Shown: positions 35,930 to 46,254, counted from the stretch's first letter. The stretch: DNA of 64,000 nucleotides from Silvimonas terrae (GCF_014202765.1 NZ_JACHHN010000002.1:62001-126000), one strand, 5' to 3'. Translations and numbers: made by a program. The notes: generated by a model not told the origin, from the sequence alone.

Positions 35930-37177
35930 ATGTTCTCCCGATCCCTGACCATTGCCCAGTACGACCCCGCACTTGCCGCAGCCATGGCCGGCGAAGTAGT
36001 TCGTCAGCACGAACATATCGAGCTGATCGCCTCTGAAAACTACACCAGCCCGGCCGTCATGGAAGCCCAAGGCTCGCAATTGACCAACAAGTACGCTGAG
36101 GGTTATCCCGGCAAGCGTTTCTATGGTGGTTGCGAATATGTAGACGTGGTTGAGCAACTGGCCATTGATCGTGTGAAAGAACTGTTCGGCGCTGAATACG
36201 CCAACGTGCAGCCACATTCCGGCTCGCAAGCCAACCAGGCGGTGTATTTCTCCATCCTCAAGCCGGGCGATACCGTCATGGGCATGAACCTGGGTCACGG
36301 TGGTCACCTGACTCACGGCTCGCCGGCCAACCTGTCGGGCAAGCTGTTCAAGATCGTGCCTTACGGTCTGAACGAGAAAGAAGAGATCGATTACGACGAG
36401 ATGGAACGCATCGCCATCGAAGCCAGGCCCAAGCTGATCATCGGTGGCGCTTCGGCTTATGCCCTGCGTTTTGACTGGGCCCGCATGGCAGAGATCGCCA
36501 AGAAGGTTGGCGCGTACTTCATGGTAGACATGGCGCACTACGCCGGTCTCGTGGCCGCTGGTGTGTACCCGAACCCGGTGCCGCACGCTGACTTCGTGAC
36601 ATCGACCACCCACAAGACCCTGCGCGGTCCGCGTGGCGGCATCATTCTGGCCAAGGCTGAACACGAAAAGATGCTGAACTCCAACGTGTTCCCGACGCTG
36701 CAAGGCGGCCCGCTGATGCACGTCATCGCCGGCAAGGCCGTGGCGTTCAAGGAAGCGCTGACCCCCGAGTTCAAGGAATACCAGGCCCAGGTGATCAAGA
36801 ATGCCCAAGCCATGGCTACCACTCTGGCTGAACGTGGTCTGCGCATTATCTCTGGCCGTACCGAGTCGCATGTGTTCCTGGTCGATCTGCGTCCCAAGGG
36901 TCTGACCGGCAAGGCGGCTGACGCGGTATTGGGCAAGGCGCACATCACCGTCAACAAGAACGCTATTCCGAATGATCCGGAAAGCCCGTTCGTGACTTCC
37001 GGTATCCGTATTGGTAGCCCGGCCATCACCACGCGTGGTTTCAAGGAGGCCGAAGCTGTTCAGGTGGCTCACCTGATCGCTGACGTGCTGGATAACCCGA
37101 ACGATGAAGCCAATCTGGCGACCGTGGCAGAAAAGGTGAAAGCCCTGACTGCACAGTTCCCGGTTTACGGCGCGTAA
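35930..37177 (+). CDS. glyA: Serine hydroxymethyltransferase
   Basis: A 415-residue PLP enzyme interconverting serine and glycine and supplying one-carbon units as methylene-tetrahydrofolate. Conserved segments are [46 protein letters not shown] and the PLP-lysine motif [15 protein letters not shown]. The ATG at 35930 gives the normal N-terminus ([19 protein letters not shown]); the earlier frame start is not conserved. It is directly upstream of nrdR, as in many betaproteobacteria, but a hairpin separates them. Confidence 0.97.
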   Translation: MFSRSLTIAQYDPALAAAMAGEVVRQHEHIELIASENYTSPAVMEAQGSQLTNKYAEGYPGKRFYGGCEYVDVVEQLAIDRVKELFGAEYANVQPHSGSQANQAVYFSILKPGDTVMGMNLGHGGHLTHGSPANLSGKLFKIVPYGLNEKEEIDYDEMERIAIEARPKLIIGGASAYALRFDWARMAEIAKKVGAYFMVDMAHYAGLVAAGVYPNPVPHADFVTSTTHKTLRGPRGGIILAKAEHEKMLNSNVFPTLQGGPLMHVIAGKAVAFKEALTPEFKEYQAQVIKNAQAMATTLAERGLRIISGRTESHVFLVDLRPKGLTGKAADAVLGKAHITVNKNAIPNDPESPFVTSGIRIGSPAITTRGFKEAEAVQVAHLIADVLDNPNDEANLATVAEKVKALTAQFPVYGA

Positions 37178-37237
37178 TCAATGCGTTAGCTCCGGCTTGG
37201 GTGCATCGTCTGGTGCGCCTGGGCTGGCAAAGCAGAC

Positions 37238-37270
37238 AGGGTGGGGCATTGCTCCACCCTTTGCTGTTTC
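37238..37270 (+). terminator. Probable terminator after glyA
   Basis: AGGGTGGGGC (37238-37247) pairs with GCTCCACCCT (37251-37260) around ATT with one G-T pair; the tail TTTGCTGTTTC is only partly T-rich. Confidence 0.65.
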
Positions 37271-37381
37271 ATGATCTTTGATTAATCAGTCACAATACGC
37301 TGCGCGTTCAACCAGCAGCAGTTTGCCTACTGACTGGTTGTTTTTGCCCGATCCGGGCCTGATCTTTGCCGGAGGCTTCGA

Positions 37382-37843
37382 GTGAAGTGTCCATTTTGTG
37401 GTTCCCCCGATACCCAGGTTGTCGATAGCCGGGTGTCCGATGAAGGTGACGTGGTTCGCCGTCGCCGCCGTTGTGCCGTCTGCGATAAACGCTTTACGAC
37501 CTTTGAAACCGCCGAAGTGCGCATGCCGCAGGTGGTCAAGCAGAACGGCCAGCGTGCCGAATTCGACCGCGAAAAAATCCGCACCAGTTTTCATCGGGCG
37601 CTGCACAAGCGGCCGGTGCCAACGCATCTGGTCGACGAAGCGATCAGCCGCATCATCCAGAAAGTCCTCACAGTGGGTGAGCGCGAAATCATGTCCCGTC
37701 AGATTGGCGAGATGGTGATGGGCGAACTGGCGCGGCTGGACAAGGTGGCGTACATCCGCTTTGCCTCTGTTTATCGTTCCTTCTCTGATCTTGATGATTT
37801 CCGTGACGTAATTCGCGAAGTCGACCACAAGGCACAGCCGTGA
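37382..37843 (+). CDS. nrdR: Transcriptional repressor NrdR
   Basis: A 153-residue zinc-ribbon/ATP-cone repressor of ribonucleotide reductase genes that responds to ATP/dATP. The zinc ribbon is [17 protein letters not shown] then [16 protein letters not shown] (four cysteines). The ATP-cone follows, starting [16 protein letters not shown]. The start is GTG at 37382. It overlaps ribD (GTGA), the conserved nrdR-ribD coupling. No NrdR boxes were looked for beyond this window. Confidence 0.97.
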   Translation: MKCPFCGSPDTQVVDSRVSDEGDVVRRRRRCAVCDKRFTTFETAEVRMPQVVKQNGQRAEFDREKIRTSFHRALHKRPVPTHLVDEAISRIIQKVLTVGEREIMSRQIGEMVMGELARLDKVAYIRFASVYRSFSDLDDFRDVIREVDHKAQP

Positions 37844-38952
37844 ACTGGTCTGCCGAAGACCTCGTCTACATGCAACGTGCGCTGACGCAAGCGGCGCGTG
37901 GGCAGTATTACGCGCCGCCCAATCCCAGTGTGGGTTGTGTGCTGGTGCGAGACGGCGAGGTGGTCGGTGAAGGTCATAGCCAGCCGGCTGGGCAGGCCCA
38001 TGCAGAAATCATGGCACTGCGCATGGCTGGCGAACGGGCCGCGGGTGCCACCGCGTATGTCACGCTTGAACCCTGCAGCCACCATGGCCGCACTCCGCCG
38101 TGCGCAGATGCGTTGGTCAACGCCGGTGTTACACGGGTAGTGGCCGCGTTGCGTGACCCCAATCCGCTAGTGGCCGGTCAGGGGCTGGCCCGTTTGCGGG
38201 CGGCGGGCGTTGATGTTGCACACGGCTTGCTGGCCAAAGAAGCGGCCGAACATCACCGGGGTTTTCTGAGCCGGATGATCCGGCAACGGCCCTGGTTGCG
38301 GCTCAAGGTGGCGACGTCGCTGGATGGGCGCACCGCGCTGCAAAACGGCCAGTCGCAATGGATCACCGGCCCGCAAGCCCGTGCTGACGTGCAGCGCTTG
38401 CGCGCGCGTTCCAGCGCCATGCTGACCGGCATTGGTACTGTCCTGGCGGATGATGCCCAACTAACCTCCCGGGATATCGATATTGGCCGGCCGTTGCTGC
38501 GGGTGGTGGTCGATAGCCGTTTACGCATGCCACCTACCGCCAGGATGCTGCAAAGTCCCGGCGTGCTCATTGCCACGGCCTATGCTGAGGAAAGCCGGGC
38601 CAGTGCGCTCGTCAATGCAGGAGCGGAAGTCCTTGTCTGTGCCGATGCGGCAGGGCAGGTTGATATGGGGGCCTTGCTGCATGAACTGGGCCGGCGCGGC
38701 TGTAACGAAGTCACCACTGAAGCCGGTGCCAGCCTGAATGGTGCCTTGTTGCGGGCGGGGCTGGTCGATGAGTTGGTCCTGTATCAGGCCCCTGTCTTGA
38801 TTGGCGATTCCGCGCGCGGTACCGCCTGGCTGGAACTGGATGATCTGGCCAACAAGCACGCGCCGGTGGTGAAAGAGCGGCGGATGGTGGGCGATGATCT
38901 GCGCTGGGACTTGCGATTCACCGATTCGGCTCTATTTGTCACGCAGGAGTAG
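37840..38952 (+). CDS. ribD: Bifunctional riboflavin deaminase/reductase RibD
   Basis: A 370-residue enzyme for two consecutive steps of riboflavin synthesis. The N-terminal deaminase domain has the zinc motifs HAEIMAL and [15 protein letters not shown]. The C-terminal reductase domain begins near residue 148 ([18 protein letters not shown]) and contains [12 protein letters not shown]. The start is GTG at 37840, overlapping the nrdR stop. It is the first rib gene of the operon ribD-(zinc ribbon)-ribE-ribB-ribH. Confidence 0.96.
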   Translation: MNWSAEDLVYMQRALTQAARGQYYAPPNPSVGCVLVRDGEVVGEGHSQPAGQAHAEIMALRMAGERAAGATAYVTLEPCSHHGRTPPCADALVNAGVTRVVAALRDPNPLVAGQGLARLRAAGVDVAHGLLAKEAAEHHRGFLSRMIRQRPWLRLKVATSLDGRTALQNGQSQWITGPQARADVQRLRARSSAMLTGIGTVLADDAQLTSRDIDIGRPLLRVVVDSRLRMPPTARMLQSPGVLIATAYAEESRASALVNAGAEVLVCADAAGQVDMGALLHELGRRGCNEVTTEAGASLNGALLRAGLVDELVLYQAPVLIGDSARGTAWLELDDLANKHAPVVKERRMVGDDLRWDLRFTDSALFVTQE

Positions 38953-38956
38953 CGAG

Positions 38957-39136
38957 ATGTCCGATAGCCAAAACCCCGTCATGCTGTGCCCGGATTGTGG
39001 CAAGCCGCTGGAAGAACTGGTGGCCTGCGGCGCTCGCGACTATTTCTGCAATAGCTGTAACGAACTCAAATCAAAAACGCGCGTGCGTGAAGCTGCCGCT
39101 GCGTTACTGGCCGCCCAAAGCAAGGAAAACCACTGA
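38957..39136 (+). CDS. Small zinc-ribbon protein (YfgJ-like)
   Basis: A 59-residue protein with CPDCGKPLEELVACGARDYF followed by CNSC, giving two CxxC pairs that would bind zinc. The sequence resembles the C-terminal half of E. coli YfgJ (pattern CPDC..L..L.ACGA.DYFC). The function is unknown. The ATG at 38957 lies 4 bp after ribD with AGGAG upstream, and its stop abuts the ribE start, so it is cotranscribed with riboflavin genes. A role there is only inferred from position. Confidence 0.78.
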   Translation: MSDSQNPVMLCPDCGKPLEELVACGARDYFCNSCNELKSKTRVREAAAALLAAQSKENH

Positions 39137-39748
39137 ATGTTTACCGGTATTGTTCAAGCCGTTGGCACGATTGAAAAGATTACCCCGTTTGAAGGCGGCC
39201 TGACGCTGACGGTCGCTGCGCCTGAACTGGATATGTCGGATGTGGCATTGGGCGACAGTATTTCTCACAACGGCGCATGCATGACCGTGATCGAAATTGC
39301 CGAAGGTCATCGTTATCGTATTGATGTATCCAACGAATCGCTGGGTGTGACCGTGGGTCTGGCGCAGCAGGGTGGCAAGGTCAATCTGGAAAAGGCCATG
39401 CGCCTTTCAGACCGCGTTGGCGGCCACCTGGTGTCGGGCCATGTGGACGGTGTGGGTACGGTGGTGAGCTTTGAGCCGGTGGGTGATAACCGCGAACTGA
39501 TCGTAGAGGCCCCACAGAGTCTGGCCAGGTATCTGGCCGTGAAAGGCTCGGTGGTCGTGAATGGCGTTTCGCTGACGACTAACTACGTGAACGACGTAGC
39601 TGGCGGTTGCCGGTTCTCCATCAACCTGATCCCGCACACCTTGTCGGTGACAACGCTGGGTGGCATCAAGGCCGGCGACAAGGTCAATCTGGAAATCGAC
39701 CTGATCGCCCGGTATGTAGAACGCATGATGGCGCTGGAGCAAGCATAA
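39137..39748 (+). CDS. ribE: Riboflavin synthase, alpha subunit
   Basis: A 203-residue enzyme (also named RibC) that dismutates two 6,7-dimethyl-8-ribityllumazine molecules to riboflavin. It has the typical internal duplication: the N-terminus MFTGIVQAVGTIEKI and first barrel (SHNGACMTV), then the second barrel with GGHLVSGHVDGVG and VNGVSLTTN. It directly abuts the zinc-ribbon gene and the ribB gene. Confidence 0.96.
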   Translation: MFTGIVQAVGTIEKITPFEGGLTLTVAAPELDMSDVALGDSISHNGACMTVIEIAEGHRYRIDVSNESLGVTVGLAQQGGKVNLEKAMRLSDRVGGHLVSGHVDGVGTVVSFEPVGDNRELIVEAPQSLARYLAVKGSVVVNGVSLTTNYVNDVAGGCRFSINLIPHTLSVTTLGGIKAGDKVNLEIDLIARYVERMMALEQA

Positions 39749-40858
39749 ATGGCCGCCAGCATTTCCCCGATCAAAGACATCATTGCCGACATCCGTGCCG
39801 GCAAAATGGTCATTCTGGTGGACGAAGAAGACCGCGAGAACGAGGGTGATCTCGTGCTCGCCGCAGATTACGTCACACCGGAAGCCATCAATTTCATGGC
39901 CAAATACGGCCGTGGTCTGATCTGCCTGACACTCTCTGCCGAGCGTTGCCAGCAACTGGCGCTGCCGCTGATGGTGAACAACAACGGCTCCAGTCATGGC
40001 ACCAACTTCACAGTATCGATTGAAGCGGCCGAAGGTGTCAGCACCGGTATCTCGGCCCATGATCGCGCGCTGACCATCCGCAAAGCGGTTGCCTTTGACG
40101 CCAAGCCGGGTGATCTGGTGTCGCCGGGACATGTGTTCCCGCTGCTGGCGCAGCCCGGTGGCGTGCTGGTGCGCGCTGGCCATACCGAGGCTGGTTCTGA
40201 TCTGGCCATGCTGGGCGGCTTGTCGCCAGCCTCCGTCATCTGCGAAATCATGAACGATGATGGCACCATGGCGCGCCTGCCAGAACTGCTGGCGTTTGCC
40301 GCCGAGCATGACATCAAGATCGGCACCATTGCTGACCTGATCCATTATCGCAGTCAGACAGAAACGCTGATTGAGTGCAAAGGTCGTCGCACCGTGGAAA
40401 CCTTTGCCGGCGATTTTGAACTGGCGGTGTTTCGCGACAAGCTGACCGAAACCACGCATCTGGCGCTGGTGAAGGGTACGCCGTCGCCCGACACGGAAAC
40501 GCTGGTGCGCGTGCACGAACCGGCATCGCTGATCGACTGGCTTGATCTCTCGCATTCCGGTCATTCCTGGAATGTGCGCGAGTCACTGGACGCCATTGCC
40601 AAAGCGGACAGCGGCGTGATGATTCTGTTGCACCGAACCGAAGACGGGAACGATCTGCTGGCGCGGGCGCTGCCGGAACTCAAGCTTGAGCAAGTGCGCA
40701 AGTGGGATATGCGTACCTACGGCATAGGCGCGCAAATGCTCAAATCGCTGGGTGTGGGCAAGATGCGCTTGCTCAGCCCGGAACGCAAAATCCCGAGTAT
40801 GACCGGGTTCGGGCTGGAAATTACCGGTTTCGAACTGCCGCGTTGTGCAGAGAAATAA
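39749..40858 (+). CDS. ribB: 3,4-dihydroxy-2-butanone 4-phosphate synthase with degenerate GTP-cyclohydrolase-II-like domain
   Basis: A 369-residue two-domain protein. Residues 1 to about 205 are the DHBP synthase, with [41 protein letters not shown] and [12 protein letters not shown], so ribulose 5-phosphate conversion is likely. The C-terminal half matches the RibA fold but lacks the zinc-binding cysteine cluster of GTP cyclohydrolase II; its only cysteines are in IECKG and LPRCAEK. This is the RibBX type in which the second domain is thought inactive. A separate ribA is then needed elsewhere. Confidence 0.93.
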   Translation: MAASISPIKDIIADIRAGKMVILVDEEDRENEGDLVLAADYVTPEAINFMAKYGRGLICLTLSAERCQQLALPLMVNNNGSSHGTNFTVSIEAAEGVSTGISAHDRALTIRKAVAFDAKPGDLVSPGHVFPLLAQPGGVLVRAGHTEAGSDLAMLGGLSPASVICEIMNDDGTMARLPELLAFAAEHDIKIGTIADLIHYRSQTETLIECKGRRTVETFAGDFELAVFRDKLTETTHLALVKGTPSPDTETLVRVHEPASLIDWLDLSHSGHSWNVRESLDAIAKADSGVMILLHRTEDGNDLLARALPELKLEQVRKWDMRTYGIGAQMLKSLGVGKMRLLSPERKIPSMTGFGLEITGFELPRCAEK

Positions 40859-40898
40859 ACGAAATAAAACAGATAACCTGACCAAGGAATACCTCGAC

Positions 40899-41372
40899 AT
40901 GTCGATCAATCCGTCGATTCCATTTATTGCCCCCAACCTGAACGGGGAAGGGCTGCGTATTGCCATCGTGATGGCGCGTTTCAATACACCGGTGTGCGAA
41001 GGCCTGCGTGATGCTTGCCTGACTGAACTCAAAAAACTAGGCGTCCAGGACGAAGACCTGCTGCTGACCACTGTGCCCGGCGCGCTGGAAATTCCGCTGG
41101 TGCTGCAATCCCTGGCCGAGTCGGACCAGTACGATGCGCTGATCGCACTGGGTGCCGTGATCCGCGGCGAAACCTATCACTTTGAACTGGTTTCCAATGA
41201 ATCTGGCGCGGGTGTCACCCGTATTGGCCTGGATGCCGGCATTCCCATTGCCAATGCCATTCTGACGACCGAGACTGACGAGCAAGCCGAAGTGCGCGTG
41301 CAGGAAAAGGGCACGGATGCGGCCCGCGTTGCCGTGGAAATGGCTAATCTGCAAAAGGCGTTGCGAGCATGA
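40899..41372 (+). CDS. ribH: 6,7-dimethyl-8-ribityllumazine synthase
   Basis: A 157-residue lumazine synthase, the penultimate step of riboflavin synthesis. Conserved segments are [28 protein letters not shown] and [18 protein letters not shown], including the catalytic histidine. The ATG at 40899 follows AAGGA; the longer upstream frame overlaps the spacer. The stop overlaps nusB (ATGA). Confidence 0.96.
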   Translation: MSINPSIPFIAPNLNGEGLRIAIVMARFNTPVCEGLRDACLTELKKLGVQDEDLLLTTVPGALEIPLVLQSLAESDQYDALIALGAVIRGETYHFELVSNESGAGVTRIGLDAGIPIANAILTTETDEQAEVRVQEKGTDAARVAVEMANLQKALRA

Positions 41373-41860
41373 GCGAAGTCAACCAGCCCGGCACCGATGC
41401 ACCGAAAAAGCCGCCCAAATCTGCCCGCCGCCGTTCGCGCGAATTTGCCATGCAGGGTCTGTATCAATGGCAACTGACCGGTGAATCCATCCCGGCCATC
41501 GAGCGTTTCCTGAAAGAAAGCAGCCCGTATTTCGTGAAGGCGGATGAAGGCTTGTTCAAGTCTATTCTGGTGGGGGGCATTCAGAGCAATGCTGCGCTGA
41601 CTGAGGCCTTGAAACCGCACGTGGATCGTGACTTTGAAGAAGTCAGCCCGGTTGAGCGCGCCATTCTGTTTGTGGGCGCGCAAGAAATCATCAATATGCC
41701 AGAAACCCCATATCCAGTCATCATCAACGAAGCGATCGAACTGGCCAAAACCTTTGGCGGCACTGATGGCCACCGTTTTGTGAACGGTGTCCTGGATAAA
41801 CTGGCCGCTGTCGTGCGCCCGGTTGAAGTGGAAGCCATCCGCGCCAAACGCGCACGCTGA
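41369..41860 (+). CDS. nusB: Transcription antitermination factor NusB
   Basis: A 163-residue all-helical protein that binds boxA RNA with NusE in rRNA antitermination. Characteristic parts are [18 protein letters not shown]-like residues after a basic N-terminus, [13 protein letters not shown], and the end [16 protein letters not shown]. It follows ribH with a four-base overlap, the common ribH-nusB-thiL order. Confidence 0.96.
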   Translation: MSEVNQPGTDAPKKPPKSARRRSREFAMQGLYQWQLTGESIPAIERFLKESSPYFVKADEGLFKSILVGGIQSNAALTEALKPHVDRDFEEVSPVERAILFVGAQEIINMPETPYPVIINEAIELAKTFGGTDGHRFVNGVLDKLAAVVRPVEVEAIRAKRAR

Positions 41861-41873
41861 GTTAACCACGGCA

Positions 41874-42845
41874 GTGAACGAGTTCGACCTGATCAAGCGG
41901 TATTTCAACCCGTCCACCCAGCCCGTCGTTGCGGATCTGGGGATCGGGGATGATGCCGCTTTGTTCACCCCTCAGCCCGGTTTTCAATTGGCGATTTCGG
42001 TCGATATGCTGGTCAGTGGCCGGCATTTCTTTGCCGATGTTGATCCGTGGCGACTGGGTTATAAAGCGCTGGCGGTCAACCTCTCGGATATGGCAGCCAT
42101 GGGCGCGGCGCCGCGCTGGTTTACCCTGGCGCTGGCCTTGCCTGAGGCCAATCCGGCCTGGCTGGCTGCATTCAGTCAGGGGATGTTTGCCCTTGCGGCG
42201 GAACACCAGGTTGAACTGGTTGGTGGCGACACGACGCGCGGCCCCCTCACCATCAGCATCCAGATTGCCGGCGAAGTTGAAAGCGGCACCGCATTAACCC
42301 GCGGCGCAGCCGGCGCGGAAGATGATGTCTGGGTGTCGGGTGTGTTGGGCGCCGCCGCCGCCGCAGTTGCCCACCGGGTGGAGGCGTTGTCACTGGCCGA
42401 AGAGGCACTGGCCCGTTGCCAGGACCGGCTGGAACTGCCCACGCCGCGGGTGGCTCTGGGCCGTGCGCTGCGTCATCTGGCTAGCGCCTGTCTTGATTTG
42501 TCGGATGGCATTGTCGGAGACCTGGCGCATATTTGCGCGCGCTCGGACTTGCGTGCGGAACTGGTGGCCAGCCAATTGCCGATCGATCCTGCGCTCGCGG
42601 TGCTCCCCCTTTCATTGCAACAAAAGTTTGCCCTTACCGGGGGCGACGAATACGAACTGTGCTTTTGTGCCCCTGTCGCTCAGCGCGATGCCATTGCCCG
42701 ACTTGGTGAACAATGCGGCTTGCCCTTGACCCGGGTCGGCCGTATGCTCGCGCCGCAGGTGGGGGCCCGGCCGGTGCAACTGGTGGATGACACCGGTGCG
42801 ACGCTGGATTTCGGGCAGGGCGCATTTGACCATTTTGGCGCGTGA
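41874..42845 (+). CDS. thiL: Thiamine-monophosphate kinase
   Basis: A 323-residue enzyme that phosphorylates thiamine monophosphate to the active cofactor. The conserved features are FDLIKRYFN at the N-terminus, LGIGDDAALF (metal/ATP), VNLSDMAAMGAAPRW, GGDTTRGPL and LSDGIVGDL, then GDEYELCF. I chose GTG at 41874 (VNEFDLIK); the longer frame lies inside nusB. A 60-bp gap separates it from pgpA. Confidence 0.95.
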   Translation: MNEFDLIKRYFNPSTQPVVADLGIGDDAALFTPQPGFQLAISVDMLVSGRHFFADVDPWRLGYKALAVNLSDMAAMGAAPRWFTLALALPEANPAWLAAFSQGMFALAAEHQVELVGGDTTRGPLTISIQIAGEVESGTALTRGAAGAEDDVWVSGVLGAAAAAVAHRVEALSLAEEALARCQDRLELPTPRVALGRALRHLASACLDLSDGIVGDLAHICARSDLRAELVASQLPIDPALAVLPLSLQQKFALTGGDEYELCFCAPVAQRDAIARLGEQCGLPLTRVGRMLAPQVGARPVQLVDDTGATLDFGQGAFDHFGA

Positions 42846-42905
42846 ATCCACGTGTCAGCACCGAATGGCCATCTCTGAAATTTCACGAGTTACTGAAGGT
42901 TATCC

Positions 42906-43409
42906 ATGGGAAAAAGTGGAACGGTCCCGGCAGACTGGCGTTTTTGTTTCAGTCATCCAGCACATTTTATTGCGCTAGGGTTTGGCAGTGGTGTTGCACC
43001 CAAAGCACCGGGCACGTTTGGCTCTTTGGCCGCGATTCCACTGTTTGCAGCCATGCTGTATCTGTGGCCGCCCATATTTATTCTGTCGATCACCGCGCTG
43101 GTGTTCGTGATTGGTTGGTGGGCTGCCAGCAAAACGGGTCATGACCTGGGCGTGCATGATCACGGCGCCATTGTCATCGATGAGATCGTGGCCATGTGGC
43201 TGGTCTTGCTGGTGGTGCCGCTCAACTTCTGGTGGTGGCTCGCCGCATTTGCCGCTTTTCGGCTGTTTGATATCTGGAAGCCCTGGCCGATCCGCTGGTT
43301 TGACGCCAAAGTGCCGGGTGGGCTTGGCGTCATGGTGGACGACATCGTCGCGGCTTTTTATGCGGTGATTGTGCTTTTGGTGGCGCAGATGATGCTGGGC
43401 CACGCGTAG
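42906..43409 (+). CDS. pgpA: Phosphatidylglycerophosphatase A
   Basis: A 167-residue inner-membrane phosphatase making phosphatidylglycerol. The family motifs are GFGSGVAPKAPGTFGSLAA near residue 28, HDHGAIVIDEIVAMW and FRLFDIWKPWPIRWFD, with a terminal hydrophobic helix. There are about three to four membrane segments. It closes the nrdR-rib-nusB-thiL operon and is followed by a terminator. Confidence 0.95.
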   Translation: MGKSGTVPADWRFCFSHPAHFIALGFGSGVAPKAPGTFGSLAAIPLFAAMLYLWPPIFILSITALVFVIGWWAASKTGHDLGVHDHGAIVIDEIVAMWLVLLVVPLNFWWWLAAFAAFRLFDIWKPWPIRWFDAKVPGGLGVMVDDIVAAFYAVIVLLVAQMMLGHA

Positions 43410-43422
43410 GCAGGTGGGGAGT

Positions 43423-43461
43423 GCAATAAAAAAACGGGCCAACTGGCCCGTTTTTTATTGC
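43423..43461. terminator. Bidirectional terminator between pgpA and bamC
   Basis: GCAATAAAAAAACGGGCC (43423-43440) pairs with GGCCCGTTTTTTATTGC (43445-43461) around an AACT loop. Flanking A- and T-runs serve both converging genes. Confidence 0.93.
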
Positions 43462-43474
43462 AGCACACCCGCGC

Positions 43475-44716
43475 TTACTTGAGCTGGGTTTGCAGCTTGG
43501 AGAGGATGTCATAGACCACTTTGCCGTCGGCAGCCTGACCCTCTTTGCCGATGACCGTCACCTTGATGGTGTTCAGTTCTTGCTTGAGAACCACCTGGAA
43601 TTCGGACTGCTTGGCCACGGAGTTGTCCGGCTTCTTCTTCCAGAAAGCCAGTTTGTTCATGAAGCCGTCGCTGGTTTCTTCCTTGCCGATGTCGGCCTCG
43701 GCCTGCTTCACGAAGTACACACCCTCAGAACGGTTGCGATCGAACACAACATAACCGGTACGATCCAGAGCCAGGCCAACGCGACGCCATGCACGGTCAT
43801 ATGTGTCGTTCACGCTCAGCGCGGTGTTGTTCTCGGTCAGCGTTGCGCCATCAGGTACCTTCACCGGGGCAGCCACAACCTGTTGGGCTTGCTGTGTCGG
43901 CATGCCGAACTTCTGCAGCATCAGCGCCAGCATCTGGGCTTCCAGCTCCGGATCTTCGTCACGCGGAGTCCACACGGTTTGCACATTGGTGTCGCCACCT
44001 GCGCCGCCGCCAGTGCGCGGGCTATCACTGCCGTTGTCTTTGTAGACTTCCTTCATGCCCTGATGGGTCAGGTAAATCTCGACGGTGCCAGGCTCAGTGC
44101 CTTGTTCCACGCGAGTGCGGAAGCGATCCAGCAGGCCGGTAGAAACAACGCCGTCCGCAATCTTGCGCAGCATGCGGGTCACAATATCTTGCGGCAGATT
44201 GGCGCGGTTTTCTTGCCAGTCGGTTTCCATGATGCCGATCGACGAGTTGTCGGTTGTCAGCAGAAAGCCGTTATCCAGCCAGAACTGGCGAATTTCCGGC
44301 CACAGCTTGGCGGGGTCACCCTGGACAACCAGCCAGCGTTGCGAACCTGCCTGCACCAGGCGGGCAGCTTGATTGGCGGGCAGTGTGGACGCTTTGGCAA
44401 TGGCGGCTTCATCTGTCGCTACCGGGGCGGTCGTGCTGGCCGCTGCGGCGGTACCCGAAGCAGCAACGGCTACTGGTGCGGTTGCGACAGGCGCCTTGGC
44501 CGGCGTAGTGCCAGCCAGGGTTTTGCCCGGCACGACAAAATTGTTGGTCGTATTGGGCGAGCTCAGATCAGGCGGGACTTCCAGCGAATTGCTCGACAGG
44601 TTATCGCTACCGGAGCGGTAATCAACCTTGCTCTGGAACGGCATCTGGTCAACGGAGGTGCAACCCGCTGCCGCCAGTACGGCAACAAGGGGGATCAAAC
44701 GAAACACGTTTTTCAT
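43475..44716 (-). CDS. bamC: Outer-membrane assembly lipoprotein BamC
   Basis: A 413-residue lipoprotein of the BAM outer-membrane-protein insertion machine. The signal peptide ends in the lipobox AAAGCTS (Cys19). After an Ala/Thr/Pro-rich stretch (about 65-115), two helix-grip domains follow (one with WLVVQGDPAKLWPEIRQFWL, one with YDRAWRRVGLALDRTGY). Its place directly downstream of dapA is the conserved dapA-bamC (nlpB) pair; 36 bp separate them. Confidence 0.93.
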   Translation of the reverse strand: MKNVFRLIPLVAVLAAAGCTSVDQMPFQSKVDYRSGSDNLSSNSLEVPPDLSSPNTTNNFVVPGKTLAGTTPAKAPVATAPVAVAASGTAAAASTTAPVATDEAAIAKASTLPANQAARLVQAGSQRWLVVQGDPAKLWPEIRQFWLDNGFLLTTDNSSIGIMETDWQENRANLPQDIVTRMLRKIADGVVSTGLLDRFRTRVEQGTEPGTVEIYLTHQGMKEVYKDNGSDSPRTGGGAGGDTNVQTVWTPRDEDPELEAQMLALMLQKFGMPTQQAQQVVAAPVKVPDGATLTENNTALSVNDTYDRAWRRVGLALDRTGYVVFDRNRSEGVYFVKQAEADIGKEETSDGFMNKLAFWKKKPDNSVAKQSEFQVVLKQELNTIKVTVIGKEGQAADGKVVYDILSKLQTQLK

Positions 44717-44752
44717 GAGCGGATTCTGTGTCGGGTAATTGTCGGGGACTGG

Positions 44753-45628
44753 TTATTGCAGACCAGCGGTGCGAAGAGCATTGCGCACAACGGCCTGCGC
44801 ACTTTCCGAGAGACGAGTCAGCGGCAGGCGGATGCCATTGCCGATATGCCCCATTTCTTCCAGTGCCCATTTGACCGGGATCGGGTTGGCTTCAACAAAC
44901 AAATGCTTGTGCAGGTCTTGCAGGCGATCGTTGATGGCGCGCGCTTCGGCAATGTGGCCGGCGCCGGCTGCAACGCACAGCTCGTGCATCTGGCGGGGGG
45001 CCACATTGGCGGTGACCGAAATCACGCCATGACCACCCAGCAGTAAGAAGGCAATCGAAGAAGCATCGTCACCACTGTAAAGACCAAAGTCTTTCGGTGC
45101 GCGCTTGATCAGGTCTGCGGCACGTTCAAGGTTGCCCGTTGCATCTTTCAGGCCAATGATGCCCGGCAGCTCGGCCAGACGTAGCACGGTATCGTTGGCC
45201 AGATCGGCCACGGTACGGCCCGGTACGTTGTAGAGCAGGGTAGGCAGGCCAGACTCTTCTGCAATCGCCTTGAAATGGCGGAACAGGCCTTCCTGGGTTG
45301 GCTTGTTGTAATAAGGGACAACCGACAAGCCGTACTGGGCGCCGACGTCACGCGCCTTTTTCGACAGGTGGATGGCCTCGCGGGTGGAGTTGGCGCCGGT
45401 GCCGGCAATCACCGGAACGCGGCCGGCAGCCTGTTCGACCACCACGCGGATGATCTCTACATGTTCTTCTACATCAACGGTCGGAGATTCGCCGGTGGTG
45501 CCCACTGCGACAAGGCCGTCGGTGCCTTGAGCGATGTGCCAGTCAACGAACTGCCGCAAACGATCAAAATCGAGAGCGCCGTCTTCCTTCATCGGGGTTA
45601 CGAGCGCAACCAGACTACCTGTCAGCAT
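44753..45628 (-). CDS. dapA: 4-hydroxy-tetrahydrodipicolinate synthase
   Basis: A 291-residue TIM-barrel lyase joining pyruvate and aspartate semialdehyde, the first committed step of lysine/meso-diaminopimelate synthesis. The Schiff-base lysine is Lys161 (GLKDATGN), with Tyr133 (LLYNVPGRT) and the GTTGESPT loop. The ATG at 45628 gives the usual length and numbering; the longer frame upstream is not conserved. No lysine riboswitch is apparent in the 5' region. Confidence 0.96.
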   Translation of the reverse strand: MLTGSLVALVTPMKEDGALDFDRLRQFVDWHIAQGTDGLVAVGTTGESPTVDVEEHVEIIRVVVEQAAGRVPVIAGTGANSTREAIHLSKKARDVGAQYGLSVVPYYNKPTQEGLFRHFKAIAEESGLPTLLYNVPGRTVADLANDTVLRLAELPGIIGLKDATGNLERAADLIKRAPKDFGLYSGDDASSIAFLLLGGHGVISVTANVAPRQMHELCVAAGAGHIAEARAINDRLQDLHKHLFVEANPIPVKWALEEMGHIGNGIRLPLTRLSESAQAVVRNALRTAGLQ

Positions 45629-46059
45629 GTGCAAATACCTGTATTGTCCACTGGAGTTCGTCGACGCAGGATACCCGCTACCGACGATTATGCAAGCCGC
45701 CATTCTAACTGAACCCAGGCCCGCTTGGCATCAAGTGTGAATGGCAGATTTTGTGACGAACGAGACAAGCGCGTACTTTGTCTGTGTACGGCTGCTGCCA
45801 GGACTTTAACGCATAGCCAGGAAGGTGGTGTACCTGGCGCGCCCAATGTAATCGGTTAACTGAAAATTGAGAAAAAACAAAACCGCAAAGCATTTTTGCG
45901 CGTAAGTTATCTTGGCTTAATATTGATAATCACCTCGGTAAATGGCCTGTACGCGCTTTGCCAGAGGGTAATAAAACGACAAATACGTAGTAACAGAAGA
46001 TGGAAATGAAGGCCGTCTGTTGTTGTCACATCGCTGCAATAGCGCGCTCTTCATGTATT

Positions 46060-46108
46060 AAAAAGCATTGCCGATCAGTAACTCAGGCAATTGCGGCAAA
46101 TGCTTTTT
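46060..46108. terminator. Terminator-like hairpin in the dapA/PTS intergenic region
   Basis: AAAAAGCATTGCCG (46060-46073) pairs with CGGCAAATGCTTTTT (46094-46108) with one bulge and a 20-base loop. The A/T ends would work on either strand. It lies about 147 bp before the PTS gene, with no annotated gene just upstream in either direction. The rest of the 626-bp gap (45629-46254) is AT-rich and holds no credible gene. Confidence 0.6.
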
Positions 46109-46254
46109 AAGCCCGACATTGCACTGGACATAGCACGGTGGAATAATTCGCGTGGGTTTACATGTACCCTGGAAGCGATTACAACACCACAAGGTGCTGC
46201 CTGGTGCAGCCTGATTTCTATTAAAAATTTTTCGTATGTATAACAGGAGGCAAC

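Noticed and set aside
37271-39136. FMN riboswitch for the riboflavin genes
   Set aside because: No RFN core was seen upstream of ribD, ribE or ribB; the operon starts at nrdR.
45629-46254. Lysine riboswitch upstream of dapA
   Set aside because: The dapA leader on the minus strand shows no recognisable conserved L-box elements.
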